DNA of 64,000 nt from Dermacentor variabilis (GCF_050947875.1 NC_134571.1:230154024-230218023), one strand, 5' to 3'. Counted from the stretch's first letter, positions 24,534-37,063 are shown. Notes: generated from the sequence alone by a model not told the origin. Translations and numbers: made by a program.

Positions 24534-26242
24534 TGATATTACTACACACGCCAGGCGACGCGAGCTACATTTGTCATGACGCATTCGCGACTGCACCGGA
24601 TGCCCTCCATATTATTCTCGTTAATCGTGCTCACTGCACCGAGGCAAAAGAAAGATCATGGGCGCAGGTACCTTTAAGGTATCTCGACCTTGCGAGGTAC
24701 TGCTGCGCGTGCCAGGGGAGCTGTCCGTGCAAACACTCCCTGGCACACACCTGCCTCGGCGGCCCCAACCTACGTACCGTTCTGCCTCGAGCTTTGATCG
24801 CCCCACTGTCCTTTGGGTGCCCTGTGGAGTTCCTGCGCCGCCTGCTTTATTATAATCTCAGGTGCTCTCCTGAGACTTCCGTCTGTCGGTTACATGTGCC
24901 CTACAGCTAGCTGGATCAGTACTTATAATAATAAAAAGCCCGATCTAGCGTCACGACGATATATCGCGAAAGCGGCTTTTGCAACATACCGCGCCCGTGC
25001 GAAGAGAATAACGGAACGCCAGCGAGGAATCTGACCACAGCTTCCGAGCTCGTAACCTCGTCGAGTGACACTCCTGCAACAGGCGTGACCGCTGAAAACC
25101 GCATACCGCCGGAAACTTCAACAGGATCATCCCTCGGTTGCATAACTGCTACCTGTACGGCCAACATGGACCACACCCACACCGTCCCACAACATAGAAT
25201 AAAAAACCAACTTATAAAGCCCAAACACACGGCTGCACGCACACATCACGACACTACAAGCGAGACGCCGAGCTGCTACGCTGCTACTGTTGCCGGATTA
25301 AAACTGACTACTGTCACCAAGCCTAGCACGCGTCTCAGGAGCTGGCAACCTCGGCGCGTAGCAACATGGCGGCGCTCTTGCGGTTCCCGATTTCAATGCA
25401 TGGGCCCTATGGGTAGCTTGTCCTCTAGCGTCAGTATAGTAACTCTATGGGGGAGCAGAAGGCTAGGTGGCGCCAGCCGCCGCCCGATACAAAGGGTATA
25501 GCCGCCATCCATCCATCCATCCATAGAGAAAGGGATTGAACAAGGCGTGCGTCTAATCCGTCTAAGCCACCGTCTATGGGAATTTCTTAAGGGGGCACCG
25601 TGCCGTCATGGGAATGACGGTATATGTGTCTGCGAGGCTCGTGTTGGCTGGTGTTGTAAAAGGCTTCGTCTAAAACGTGGCTATGGCTACGCAAATAACG
25701 CGCTCTCAAAGTAAAATCTTCATAAAAGGCTTCCATTCACACATATTACATGTTTACTCACCCTCAGTGCATGACCAAGTGAAGAAAAGCAAGAACAGAC
25801 GGCCAACTGTTTCAAAGCGAGCGCGAACCTTGTCGCCTGTCCTCCAACTTTAGCGGCACGCTGATACTTTTTACGTAACATGTAGTCGTACACACAATAA
25901 CAAGTTCTCATAGTTAAACAAAACATGTTTTTGCGTAATAATAAAGCTAAAACAGCTTTTCACGTGCTGTTTTAGTAGAAAGTGAATCATTGTGACAGAC
26001 GGAACGATATTTGCCAAGCGCGTCTTCAAGCTGTCCTGTCTCTACGAGAGCGATGCTAATCCGAAGTCACAATATACCGGCATTCCCATGCATACCACAG
26101 CGCAGCAGCGCCAGATTTCCCTCTAGGTAATGTAGTGAGAAACTCTATGGTCTAATCAATGCCTCCTTTACTAGATGCCTGCCGCGTGAGCCGAGAAGCT
26201 GGTTCCTGCCCCTTTCCTCTTTACTCTTCCCCACCCGGGTTA
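24534..26242. other. Region without recognised gene, small repeats only
   Basis: GC-richer than the spacers to the left. Open stretches on both strands (for example 25085-25501) are rich in Thr, Ser and Arg but have no domain I can name. An (ATCC)n run lies at 25507-25524. An inverted pair gtgccgtcat / atgacggtat lies at about 25601-25622. The word agtaactctatg at about 25438 and actctatgg at about 26123 resemble the ends of small tick MITEs. Confidence 0.35.
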
Positions 26243-28193
26243 ACCCGGGTTAGAGTTACTGTATGTGCTACCGCAGGTAGCAGAGTTGCGCGTCTGTTTT
26301 ATCACACCGCTAGCGCCTCTATTGGCAGAACGTCATCACGTGGTAGCCAAGCAACCGTGCATTGCGGAGAAGCAGATGTTCGGGCCAATTTTTGTATTTC
26401 CCGACGCCGCCGCTGCAGCGAACTGGATTGACACAAGTTATCGCCAGTCAAATTCAAATCCAATCCGGCCGATCTTGCCGTTCGCTGTCCACGTGCGTGC
26501 TAGCTGCGTAGCAACAACGCAACGTGCGTAGCGCATCTCACGTTTGTTTCGTCGGCCTGCCTCGTGACACCTTACTGCAGTAATTGTTTTTCTTCCTTTG
26601 TAAAACTAGTGAAGGGTGTTCAGGTAAAGACACCTGAACAAACAAATTTTCAGTCAACTGCCTATTGCGTCAAGTGTGTATGAGATGAAATTGCTTGACT
26701 AACAGCTACGTGCATTTTGGGCTGTGCTAAAAAATTCACAGCTGGAATATTAAAAGCTACTGCAAGTCTGGATTTTTTTAGAATAATGGAAGCACGTAGA
26801 GTTATACAGAAGATTTAGCTGGAATTACCAGTTTTCTGCATGTGATGCACGACACTGCTTTCACAGAAGTGTCGTAAAAAAGCCAGCGCACATTCATGAT
26901 TATGCACTGCTTGGGCTGTTTCTGAATATGAAAGAGGTTACTACTAAGTAAAGATATTTAATCTACTACAGCTTATGCGAAGCAGGATGCAAGAGGAATG
27001 AATCGTCATTTAAAATACGGTAAGGGCCTAATTGTGTTTTGAATTATTCCCTATAATGTAGCTATGTCAATCCTGTGAGAAAAACTTTCGCTACACTCCC
27101 ACAGAAGGCCACTTTTGGAATCCCTGCAGTGAAAGGGCACATAGTGAAATCACACTTGCAGGTGTAGCTGATATCCATTGCTTGCTGGTAGATGGATATG
27201 TTCCTACACAAGATCTAATGGGGTACCAGAGTCGAAATTCAATGGTTGGTCATTGATTCACCAGTAATATTTTAGACTGGCTACATGTTGAGAGCTATGG
27301 CACATAAGCAAGTATGGGCCTCATTATATTTAGTACAGTTCCCTTTGTAAAAGATCACAACTTGATAAAGCTCATTATATCAATATATTTGCACGCGCAT
27401 ACACTAGCGTTCTTTTTTTTTTCTCTGAAATTCGCATTGTGATTTTATTGCCAAAAAAGAGGCAGTTGTGGCTCGGTGCTTTTTGTTACTGTTTACATGC
27501 TAAAAGAACACTGCACTGCTCTTAGTAGCGTATTTATCTCTGTTGAAACAAAATCTGAGTGCCAAGCAGTATTCAAGCGAAGGAAAGTTATTAAAGTATC
27601 TGATTGTTTACCTCAATTACTAAAGTTTGTCCAGTTTTTAATACGCTATGTTATTTCGAACCTTATACTACCTTGTGAAGCAGTTTTTTCGCACGAAACT
27701 TTTTGTAGGGTTTCCGGAATCTATAATATAACATCACCATATTCCCTAAGTTTATTCGGTGCGATCTAATCGTTACCGTCGCGGTTCACGAATGCTGCAT
27801 CTGATCGGCGTACATAGAATACACAATCTATCCTAGATACGCGAGTGCCCATACGTTATTAGGGCGGAGAAAGTGCACAGGGGAATGCAAGTACAAAAAA
27901 AAAACAAATATACGCGCTGCATCCTACGCCGCGCGCTAAAAAAGGGCAGCGCCTTTTTCTTCACAATCTAATCCAGTCAGCTGTTTCGATGCGCTTTGTT
28001 TGCGATTAAGCGGAAAATCGGTGCGTAAGCGATGCAAAAGCGCCCACGGTCGAGCGACGATACGCTAGGCATGTCGCCTGCAAAAACGGAGTGCGGTTTC
28101 GCCGCATAGACTTGGTTGCTTCTCAGGCAAGATGGCGGACCTACGCGCAACTCTGCTACCTACAGTAGCATATACAGTAACTCTAACCCGGGT
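26243..28193. mobile_element. 1.95-kb DNA element with about 50-bp terminal inverted repeats
   Basis: The left end 26243-26293 (acccgggttagagttactgt ... agcagagttgcgcgt) is the reverse complement, with a few substitutions, of 28143-28193. On the left, acccgggtta is present twice in tandem (26233 and 26243). The interior has no recognisable transposase, so it is presumably non-autonomous. A second inverted pair lies outside it: aatgcctcctttactagatg at about 26157 and its reverse complement ending at about 28476. It may therefore sit inside another inverted-repeat element. Target duplication is unclear. Confidence 0.75.
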
Positions 28194-28482
28194 CGGCTGC
28201 GAGCGCTAGCTGCGGTGGCCGCTGCAAACCTAAATCACGTAGCCATGCCTCCGAGATTTTAGCGGCGTCTGATGCGATCCCGGAGGCACAGGACCCACAG
28301 TCTCTGGTCAAGCCATTGGTCGAGCGCGCGCCAGCCTAGTAATCGTCACTTCCTCCGCAACAGGAAGTGGGTCGGCTGCGAGCGCTGTCTCTCCGCGACT
28401 ACCCTGAACTACGGGAACCTCCGCTCCAATAGGAAGACTAGCGACGCGGCAGGCATCTAGTAAAGGAGGCATTGGTCTAATT
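28194..28482. repeat. Short direct repeat between two elements
   Basis: The word gggtcggctgcgagcgct occurs at 28190-28207 and again at about 28367-28384, a spacing of about 177 bases. The segment ends with ggcatctagtaaaggaggc, the inverse of the start of the 26157 block. Confidence 0.5.
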
Positions 28483-28873
28483 GTCGTACAAAAATCCCTC
28501 ACGTGACCTGATCCTAGGTGCCTAGGGACAGGATCGTTTAGGGGCTTTTGAGAAGGCATGATGGTTGCGCCGAGCGACGCCGTGGCGTGTTCGTTCTCGG
28601 CGTGATCGTTCACCGGCTCGCGCGGACCGCGAGTTGTTCAACGTTGCTTATGTGATTGTGCTTGCGTTGCTTGTGTGTTGGTTGTAGGTACTTAGCGGGA
28701 AAGCCGCGAGTAGTGGTGATGCGACAGTGCGACTTTCGCCATCTGTGCTTTCGCCTCGGTGAGCTCTGGCAGTACAGAATCTGCGTTGTGTGACCCGTGC
28801 TTTCTTGACAATTGAAATGTCGAAGTGGCCTAGCGCCTCGGCAGCGAAGTTCTGCGAACCGCGATGCCGTGGC
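28483..28873 (+). repeat. Left arm of an inverted pair with 36682-37063
   Basis: It starts attgtcgtacaaaaatccct and runs through cctaggtgcctagggacagg to the block ending gaagttctgcgaaccgcgatg. The reverse complement of 36682-37063 follows it with scattered substitutions. The arms converge on 8.6 kb of DNA. Either this is one element with long terminal inverted repeats or two insertions of one family. A diverged tandem copy of its inner part (cgaagtggcctagcgcctcgg against taaagtggcgtagcgcctcgg) follows at about 29180-29310. Confidence 0.7.
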
Positions 28874-28970
28874 GTGCGTTGAATCTCCGGCCCACGCCGA
28901 CCGCTGGTCGTGTGTCTCCGCAGTGGGTTCAGTATTTGTTGGCTAAAAGTCGCGCAGTAGTAGTGGTGTG

Positions 28971-29173
28971 CAGTGGCGTAGCTAGGTCGTCTGGCACCCG
29001 GGGCCCTTAGCTCTTCTGTCACCCCCCCCCCCCCCCGGGTATAGTCGAGGAAGGCGAGGATATCGACAATTGTCGGGTGTCTTCAGACGTATATGACACC
29101 CCCCCCCCCCCCCTACTGGCCCCGTGCACCCGGGGCCCACGGCCCCCCGGCCCCCCCTGTTGCTACGCCACTG
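28971..29173. mobile_element. 203-bp hAT-like MITE with 8-bp target duplication
   Basis: The ends are cagtggcgtagc at 28971 and gctacgccactg ending at 29173, a perfect 12-bp inverted repeat. The word gtggtgtg lies directly outside both ends (28963-28970 and 29174-29181). Eight-base duplications and CAGNGGCG-type ends fit the hAT superfamily. The inside holds two long C runs and gggcccc-rich blocks, with no coding part. It interrupts a diverged tandem repeat of the surrounding element. Confidence 0.9.
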
Positions 29174-29181
29174 GTGGTGTG

Positions 29182-30239
29182 GCATGTCGGCTTTAAGTCT
29201 CGGTGAACTCTGGTGGTGTGAGATCCGTATTTCTGAAGAATTCATTGGTGCTGACGATTGAAATATTAAAGTGGCGTAGCGCCTCGGCAATGCAATTTGC
29301 GAACCGGCGCTGTGCAGCAGCGTCGTCGTGTTCGCCCCTTTTCGGCAGCGTCATCACATCGCACATGCAATTTTACTTGACGGGACTCGTAGGTGGAGGT
29401 ATTGCACGTGTTTTTCGCCACGACTTACCTAAGTAATATAATGCTTAAGGTGGTGTTTGCTCACAACTGTTCACGCGTCCTTGAAATAGGGCAGCGCATG
29501 TTTTCAATCGTGTTCAGCACTAGTGCACTATCCGTCACTTCATGTGATTTAATTTTATCGTGGGCTTTACGACAATTATCGCGTAGTGCTGTGAACACAA
29601 CGGAGCTTTAGTGATGTCACATGATCTGCCAGAATTCCACGAAATGCAGAGTAGATGTTTAATATTATTCGTACTAAGGGCGCGATAAGCACAGTGAGGT
29701 GGAGCCTAATGCTGTGCCCTGTAATCTTCAGCTGCATTTGTGCCCGTTTTTCGCGCTCTTAGTTTTAGCAACGGGACGCAGGGTTCGGTGCAAAGTTGGG
29801 ACGAATGAATTTGTATATACGTCTGCAATAACTTCACCGCAACACATTTGTTACCCTGAACATACTGCAGACACCACAGACTTCGAATTAACAAATGACA
29901 CCAACTATCCCAACTGGTATACCCTCCATTCAAACCAGAAGGGCAGTACACTTACCTAGCATGGGCAACTAGGGCCTTCATCCAGAGTGTCAATGCGACT
30001 CTGCCCCAAGAGGAAGCGACCATTATGTGATATAATACTTGATGTAGGGGTGAAAATGTGCCACATATAAAAATCGGGGTTTCAGGCTGGGACCATTTCC
30101 ATGATGCACTTGAGTGTGCAGAATGTGAAGGTGTTGAAGAATCGCTAGCAACATGCATCCTTTACACACTGCAAAGAGCGACATGCTAACTAGAGCTTAC
30201 TGGGGGCGTCATTTAAACATATAGGCCTCAGTAAGCTGT
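29182..30239. other. Unassigned region
   Basis: It begins with the diverged second copy of the 28760-28870 block (to about 29310) and continues without a recognised gene. Open stretches of 70-86 codons carry no known motif. From about 30080 the translation has scattered Cys residues and may be the C-terminus of a LINE. Confidence 0.35.
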
Positions 30240-30830
30240 AACACATTCTTGGCTATAACAGGATGCACCAAATACTGTAATACTATTGAAAACATGCTGC
30301 TCGATTTTCAGTGCACATCTGAGAAATTTGAGGAACAAGCGGCAGATGTTTTCCCCGACCACCTCACAGTGACTGACCGTCACCTGAGTTGTACGCACCT
30401 TAATGACCGCTTGCCAAGGAAGGAATGGAAAGCCTCTATATACGATGGCAGAACCTGTTGTTGCTCTCGAGCATGTCAACACTTAAAGTGCACATGGCAA
30501 AGATGGAGTCATTTTTCAGATGTTGAGGAATCTTGCCGAAACAAGGAAGCAAGCACTATTGCTTGTAATCAATGAAATCTGGAATATTGGAATTCCCCAC
30601 AGAGTGGAAACACTTGGTCATGATGCCACTACCGAAACCAGGCAAGAAACCTGACACCATAGACAACCTTTGATCAGTCTCACTCACATTGACAGTGTGC
30701 ATATTGACTGAAGGAATGTGCCTCGCGAGGCTGAACCAGCATCTGGGAAAGACAATAGCCTCTTTCTGCATCAAACCATCGTCAATGCCAGCCGCTCCGG
30801 AGGAAGGATGTATGGGTTCTTAGTCACAGT
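30240..30830 (+). pseudogene. LINE fragment around the start of the reverse transcriptase
   Basis: Translation of about 30560-30790 gives LLVINEIWNIGIP, a frame change, then EWKHLVMMPLPKPGKKPD, IDNL, stop, SVSLTLTVC and MCLARLNQHLGKT. This is the RT entry of LINEs that carry an IPKPGK motif, followed by the LRPISLTS and RLxxxL blocks. Upstream text (30249-30575) fits the linker between endonuclease and RT. Frameshifts and a TGA at 30673-30675 disable it. The catalytic YADD part is missing. Confidence 0.65.
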
Positions 30831-31213
30831 CCAACCAAGAAGGATGTTGAGCACAGTCTGCAATGGGGAGGTACTGGTGGCCTTTCGTGAAGCCTGCCCA
30901 GTCATTAGTGGTGTGAAAGCCTCTAATGCAAACATATGTTTGAATATGAAGTTATAGTAAACAGCTAAAGACTTTTACCAACTGCACAGGTGGAAATGCA
31001 GGTAAAACCCGGACCAGCACACTTGGTTGCAGGAGTGATTCGCTGATGAGGTAAGAAGGTGACTTAACAGTTGGTGATAAGGTACACCGAATGCAGGTAC
31101 GCGCAGTATGTATACATACTGTTAGGCTGAAACAGATTAATTTTCTCCAAAGCAATATGAAAAGCTCAATTTTGTTTAGGATGCCACTCATGTGCTTTAG
31201 GTAAGTGTGGACA

Positions 31214-31380
31214 TCATCATCATCAGTCTGTTTACACCCACTGCAGCGCAAAGGCCTCTCCCATACTTCTCCAACTACCCCGGTCATGTACTAATTGTGG
31301 CCATGTTGTCCCTGCAAATTTCTTAACCTCATCCACCCACCCAACTTTCTGCCGCCCTCTGCTACGCTTCCCTTCCTAGC
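31214..31380 (-). mobile_element. 167-bp 3' end of an RTE element with 10-bp target duplication
   Basis: From the (atc)n end through cactgcagcgcaaaggcctc to gctacgcttcccttcctagc, this matches the 3' end of the RTE copy at 1074-3908 (plus 1074-1235) with few changes. The word agtgtggaca lies immediately outside, at 31204-31213 and 31381-31390. It is a strongly 5'-truncated insertion made by target-primed reverse transcription. Confidence 0.9.
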
Positions 31381-31390
31381 AGTGTGGACA

Positions 31391-32057
31391 GGGTTATATA
31401 CAGCGGCATAGGCAAATGATACAACTAGGTACAGCTGTTATGCGTAATATTTTTTTTCTGGACTAAATTCTTGCTCCTTGAACTCATTCGAGATCATTAA
31501 CTGTAGCACCAAAGTAGTGGAACACTACCGAACAAAGGCATGTAGCGTGCACATCTCAATTCTTCTTATGCCAGTCTTCTTTATTACACCAATAGCTGCT
31601 ATGGGCCTACTCCCCTGGTTCTGATGTCTACTGGTGTTGTCACTCTAATTCCCAAATTTATTGCTAGAATATTGCAGATAAAGTTCTCATTGTGATGTGT
31701 GGATTCAAACATATGATCAAAAGATTGGCAGTCCACAATTCTACATTTCAGCCACTCTGCTGAAGGTACAGTCGTGGCGAATACCGATCCTGGAGAGTGC
31801 GATCTAGCCAACAGGTGCCATGATTGGCTAACACCTGTTCAATGTCTGCGTGCTGTATATAGAGCTGGCGTCCACGCCTTCAAATTCTTACTCGTCACTT
31901 TCCCCACTTGTGAAGGCAGTACTATGTTAATTTTTCTTCTTACATGTAATGACAGTGATTGGGTGCATCTGCTTTATTATTCTTCTAGTGCTTGGCTTCT
32001 CAGATTTACTGGATGGGGCTGGTTGATGGGGCAGAGCGCGAGACCTAGCAATGGGTA
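31391..32057. other. Unassigned spacer
   Basis: No gene or element is recognised in this stretch. Confidence 0.35.
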
Positions 32058-32610
32058 GCTCAAATATAGATTTGAGAAAACCAAATTAATTCAGCAGTAA
32101 GAAGCTAAAGGGTTGTTTTTCTGGAGACCAGTGACCAAGTCTGGATGTGAAAGAGGAGGAAGAAAACTAGTCTTTCCACTTCAACACTGGGAGGCACAAC
32201 TCCCACTTATTTTACTTCTTTAAAGGAGATTACTGACTTGCACTGGCAAGTGTTCACTTCAACAAACACCGAATGAAGCAAGCTTCCTGCGCATATTTCA
32301 CCATTTATTGCATCACTTTCACAGTATGAGTGAAACTCCAATTTTCGTTATGCCACAACTTGCCCAATCTTGTGTTTTGCAGTAGGATTTTAGCAGTGCT
32401 ATTAAGGCACTTACATATTCGTGAATAGTAGTAGAGAAAAAAAGTAAGATAACAGTGGCTCTTTGTGCATCGACTATGCATGCACCTGGTGCTCTCATGT
32501 CCATTTTTTCCGCTATCTGCTAAACCATTCTAAACAAGAAAAGCTCATACACAATTATTTTGCAGAGTCAGACAACTAAACCAGTATCCTTGGTAAGCAA
32601 GGTTTATTTA
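32058..32610 (+). repeat. Interspersed repeat with two inverted relatives in the window
   Basis: Segment 32058-32490 (including gttgtttttctggagaccag, ttactgacttgcactggcaa and ctcatactg-type blocks) matches the reverse complement of 59337-59780. Segment 32490-32610 (ccgctatctgctaaaccattc, tccttggtaagcaagg) matches the reverse complement of about 41680-41805. The three copies therefore define one family. No coding content is recognised. Confidence 0.7.
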
Positions 32611-35600
32611 TTTGGTGACATTTTCTGTGGCCCTGCTATTGGGCTTTCAGCCTTTTCCGCTGTGCAGATTCATTAAGAAGTGACAAGACAGTTTGACAAT
32701 TTTAATCATTGAAAGACTTAGCGAAACCTTTTTTGGGTTGTTTTTCCTTGCTTTCAGACTCTACACATTGCCTTTTAAGGCATGTTTTAAGTGTTTCTTT
32801 TTTTTATGGAGAGGGCATGTTAACGTCTTTTACACCATGTCAATTATGTGGTGCCATAGTGTGTTCATGGATGGAGTCTTGCCCTTTCATTCAGTACAAT
32901 ATAATGTCGTTTTTTGTGTCGTAGGCCGTTTTACATTTGAGTATGAGTAACATTTCGCTAAGTTTTGCCTCTGACACCCAAGCTTCCTACCCACTGCTGT
33001 TGACATGTGACACACGTGACTTTTGTTCAATAAAAGGAAGTCTGTCACTTATCCTGTGCACTGGTTGTCTTTTTGAATTACAATTTGTTGCCTATATTAG
33101 TTATTTTGTTGTATCTCAGATTAGGAATGGCTATCACAGTTGACACCATTTAATCATATTGCACACAATGTGGATGATATGTACTTGCAATATATGGCCT
33201 CCATAAATAGAAGTTAATTCAAGAATAGTGCCTTTGCATGGTGGGGCAGCCATGAATTGTAGCTATAAGTTACCAGCACTGCAAGTAGCACTGTTCGTGC
33301 AGAATATAGTTCAACTCTACTACTTTCAAACATCATTGTTTTTATCTGCATTTTTATAGCTCCAGTTCCTGTGAACAACACGCATCTGGCGGAAGAGTGG
33401 CTTGCACCTGCAGTGGGGCCCAATGAATAGCCAAATTTCTGCCCGTTTTCATGCTATTAGCATATTAGTTGAGGCAGTCGTTCTTATAGTAAACTGTTTG
33501 CGCAGTGTAGAAGCCACTGCGGGTGTCAGGATCTTGTACACATCTTCAGCTTTGCAGGGGACACAGCATCTGGCACATAGTTTGTCACAGGACGTGTTTT
33601 TGGGGCAAGTTGGGTTTACTCACTTGCAGAGAGAACCAAGCTTGTTGGATATGAATTAAACCGCCTGTACACTCGGTGGCCTTCTTCATCTTGTGTGGCA
33701 TATATGGTTATAGCTACCCTTGCTTTATGCACTTCTTGTCCGGCAGCAGTTTTGCTTTTGAAACATTCAGGATAGCTTTCAGCAAGCTGGACAGGAAAAG
33801 TTAATAAATAATTAATTACTTCTCTCCACCTTGCGGGTTTCCGCAGAACTACTACGTCGGACAGGAATAGCACTGAAAAACCAGCAGATGTTAATTGTTG
33901 CACTTGTCATGCGAAGCTTCCTACAGTATGATGAGGACGGAAATTAATGAAGGTGTTCCTCAAGGCCTTCTAGCTTGTCATGAGTTTGGAGCAACGTGAT
34001 GTATAGCACTTTTCTGATCGCATACTATAGGTTCAGCAGGTGTGGCCATGGTTTAAGTGCAGTGCAAGGTCACGCAAGAAAACAGATATCTATGAGCAGC
34101 ACCGTGGTAAAGGAGACGCTGGGAAATCTAATGGGAAGCCTGTTGAACATCTAATTGACCGAGTTGCTGGCTTCATCAGGGAAAGTGTGATAAAGAGAAG
34201 GAAGTCATCAACACATCAGAAGGTTTTTGCGTATAGACACTGCTAAGGTTCTCAGGCACGTCTTTTGTAACACGCCAACAAATCTTAGTGCGCAGGCTAT
34301 GCATGACCAACTACATATGCCTTCTGTTTGGACAAAGAACTGCTCATTGTAACTGATGAAGATGGAGTGGAAAAAAAACGGCAGCTCCACTAATCTGGTT
34401 TCACTGGTATCAGCAGTGCTTTGTAAGTATGCATCGCCATACTCCCCACTGCCTTCGTGGTTGACATCAGCAAGGACCGGCTTAAGGCAAGGGGTAATAG
34501 ACATCTTTACAAGCTAAAAATGCATGCATGCATGGAGAGCACATTGTGTCCAAAAAGTAGGCACTTCACAGGGGCACTGGAGAAAAAACAGATTATTGAC
34601 AGTGGCCAAAGGCAAGCTTATCTGCTACTAAACACCCAACACTGTTGCCATGTGACACCTCTGAAACAATCCTTCTGAAAGAAGAAATCATCCTTGTGCA
34701 TCCATAAAGAGGGCGGATAGGCAAAGCCCCTTCAGCAATGCGGCCAGCTTCAAAAGGCCCACTTGGCACATCCTGAATGCTTCCTTCTTAGACTTTGCTG
34801 GGTGCAAGCATTCTACTGTCCAAAAGTTGTCATTGAGAGCACTGTTGGTTTGGTGGTAATACAGTTCAGAAGCGATTGCAAGAAACCTTTCTTCCGAGTT
34901 GGTCTGGAGGCTCATGGTGCTCACAAAGCGACACCATTAGACAAGCAAGGTGACCGGATGCCTCCAAGCCCTTGTTCGTGTATCACACTGTTCTGTTAGT
35001 AACCATCAGATCTGAAACCAACAAGCTCAAGTTCAGCACTCGTGTGGTTACTGTGGAGGATCCATAATAAAAAGCACAAAACAGAAAACTGAAGGGAAAG
35101 GATAAGGCACCATTTAGCACCTAGTATTGCTGCAGCCCACCCCTTTTATTTTGTCTGGTCATGCTACATTTTTTTCTATATATAGGCATGAACTTATCCT
35201 GTGCACAGCTTACTGCAGAGAGCATAGGTGATGTTCCCAATCGGTGTCCGATTTTTATATACACTATATGCTGGCTCAAAGATGCTCGAAACACTGCAAT
35301 GGAAGCTTCTAATAGAAAAAGTGCCTGGAAGAAAAAAAAGCTGTGCTGCAACCATCTTGGCAACATCTTGTCCCCTTAATAAAAATTGTGCTTCCGTATA
35401 AACTTCAGCCCTCCAGTTTAGAGTAAAGTACCAGTGCACTTATGAAAAACGAATCAATTCTCAAAGAGCATGTGCAGTCCAGCCAGAAGCATAGGTATGA
35501 ATCCGCATTGTGCTCCTGCATTGAAGGTGAATAATGCGTTACAAAATGACGAATGTGCCTTAGTAAGCTTCCCTGCAATATGAATTTGTAATGTACAAAG

Positions 35601-35680
35601 AATTGTCAATTAAGCTTACCAAGAGCACAGATGCACTTGCAAATTATATCACAATTGAAAATAATGAGCAAACCTATGTG
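32611..35680. other. Unassigned AT-rich spacer
   Basis: Three kilobases without a gene I can support. Open stretches reach about 98 codons but have no motif, and nothing repeats elsewhere in the window as far as I could see. Confidence 0.4.
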
Positions 35681-36000
35681 CCCTTTCCACTATTAGTATG
35701 CTTTACTGCACGATGCTTATTTCCACCTCTGTATTGCGGTGTAGCAAGCTACGAAAGAAACGTTGCATAATTGAGCTTTTTAAGATTACCTTTTTTGCAA
35801 TACACCTATGTTCTGCGGTGAAGCCTAAGCAATGTACTGCGTTGAAGCATAGTAAAAGTGGAAAGGGGCCACTGTCACTGGACATAAAAAGAGTTCTTTA
35901 ATTATACCCTATGATTATACACTCGCGCAACCGCCGCCTCTCAGGTCGCCTGAGTGGACATACTATGCTGGGTGATAGCGGCCCCCTCCCACTTTTAGTA
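35681..36000. repeat. Cluster of three copies of an agtggaaagggg motif
   Basis: Three related words occur: ccctttccactattagtatg at 35681-35700, catagtaaaagtggaaaggg at about 35848, and ccccctcccacttttagtat at about 35981. The second is inverted relative to the other two. Nearby gtactgcgttgaagc (35835) and its inverse-like partner gcggcgaagaagcagtac (about 36027) also pair. I infer overlapping small inverted-repeat elements. Confidence 0.5.
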
Positions 36001-36681
36001 TCCTTTACCGCGTAACTAAAATGCACTGCGGCGAAGAAGCAGTACATTTGTATTGAGTGAATAAACAAATGGTTTTTACAACAGTACAGAAATAAACGCG
36101 CACCATGCATCAGTCTACCACATGGAAGAGCGTCGCAACAAAAGGTAGCTGATCACACAGGCTGTGTAGCGCACTTATCAGTCGTAAAGGCTATTCTGGG
36201 TAATTCATAATTTCACACACACAGAAATATGTTTATATGTTTACGTTCGTACTCCTTGCGTAATAAGACTTCCAGAACTCCCACAACAGGAAGTAATTTA
36301 CAACACACAAACGAAAACAAGAGATACATATGCCTTGTTTTCAACTCGGTCGTCATGCAAATGACATATAGCACGGAAAAACGTGAACATGCTGTGTGTT
36401 AGCATCGTAAACTTCATACTAGGCAAGGAGCACACCACAATCCCGCGACAGCCGCTAATGAGACCAAAACAGGAGCACATATCTGTGAACGTGCAAATGG
36501 AGACCCTAAGCCACTCTGCTCCTCCACCACCCCCCGCTGCACGGCTGAACCACTCGTTTCAAGCACAGCACACCTAACACACATTCAGCACTGAACAGTG
36601 GGCGGTCGACGAAGTCGCATTTACATGACTTGTAGCGAGCAGCACATCCCTCGATGTCCGTTAAGCAAAGTCGGACACGGC
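36001..36681. other. Unassigned region
   Basis: No gene is recognised. It leads into the right arm of the inverted pair. Confidence 0.35.
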
Positions 36682-37063
36682 GACGCCACATCGCGGTTCG
36701 CAGAACTTCGCTGCCGATGCGCTAGGCCACTTCGACATTTCAATTGTCAAGCAAGCACGGGTCACATAACGCAGATTCTCTACTGCCAGAGCTCACCGTG
36801 ACGAAAGCCGCACTGCCGCACCACCACTACTCGCGGCTTTCCGCCAAGTAACGCAGAACCTACAACCAACACACAAGCAACGCACGTACAATGACATGAG
36901 CAATGTTGAACAACGCGGGGTCCAGAGAACGATCACGCCGAGGACGAACACGCCATGGCGTCGCTCGGCGTCAGCATCGCGCCTTCTCAAAAATCCCTAA
37001 ACGATGCTGTCCCTAGGCACCTAGGATCAGGTCACGTGAGGGCTTTTTGTACGACAAATAGAC
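36682..37063 (-). repeat. Right arm of the inverted pair with 28483-28873
   Basis: Reverse-complemented, it begins tgtcgtacaaaaagccctca and ends in the gaagttctgcgaaccgcgatg block, parallel to the left arm. Beyond about 36680 the two arms no longer match. The outer flanks both contain gtcta next to the end, which is too short to be called a target duplication. Confidence 0.7.

Noticed and set aside
25085..25501. 138-codon plus-strand frame
   Set aside because: Composition is Thr/Ser/Arg-rich with no motif, and competing frames exist on the other strand.
28982..29290. Gly-rich frame next to poly-C runs
   Set aside because: It is the translation of the hAT-like MITE.
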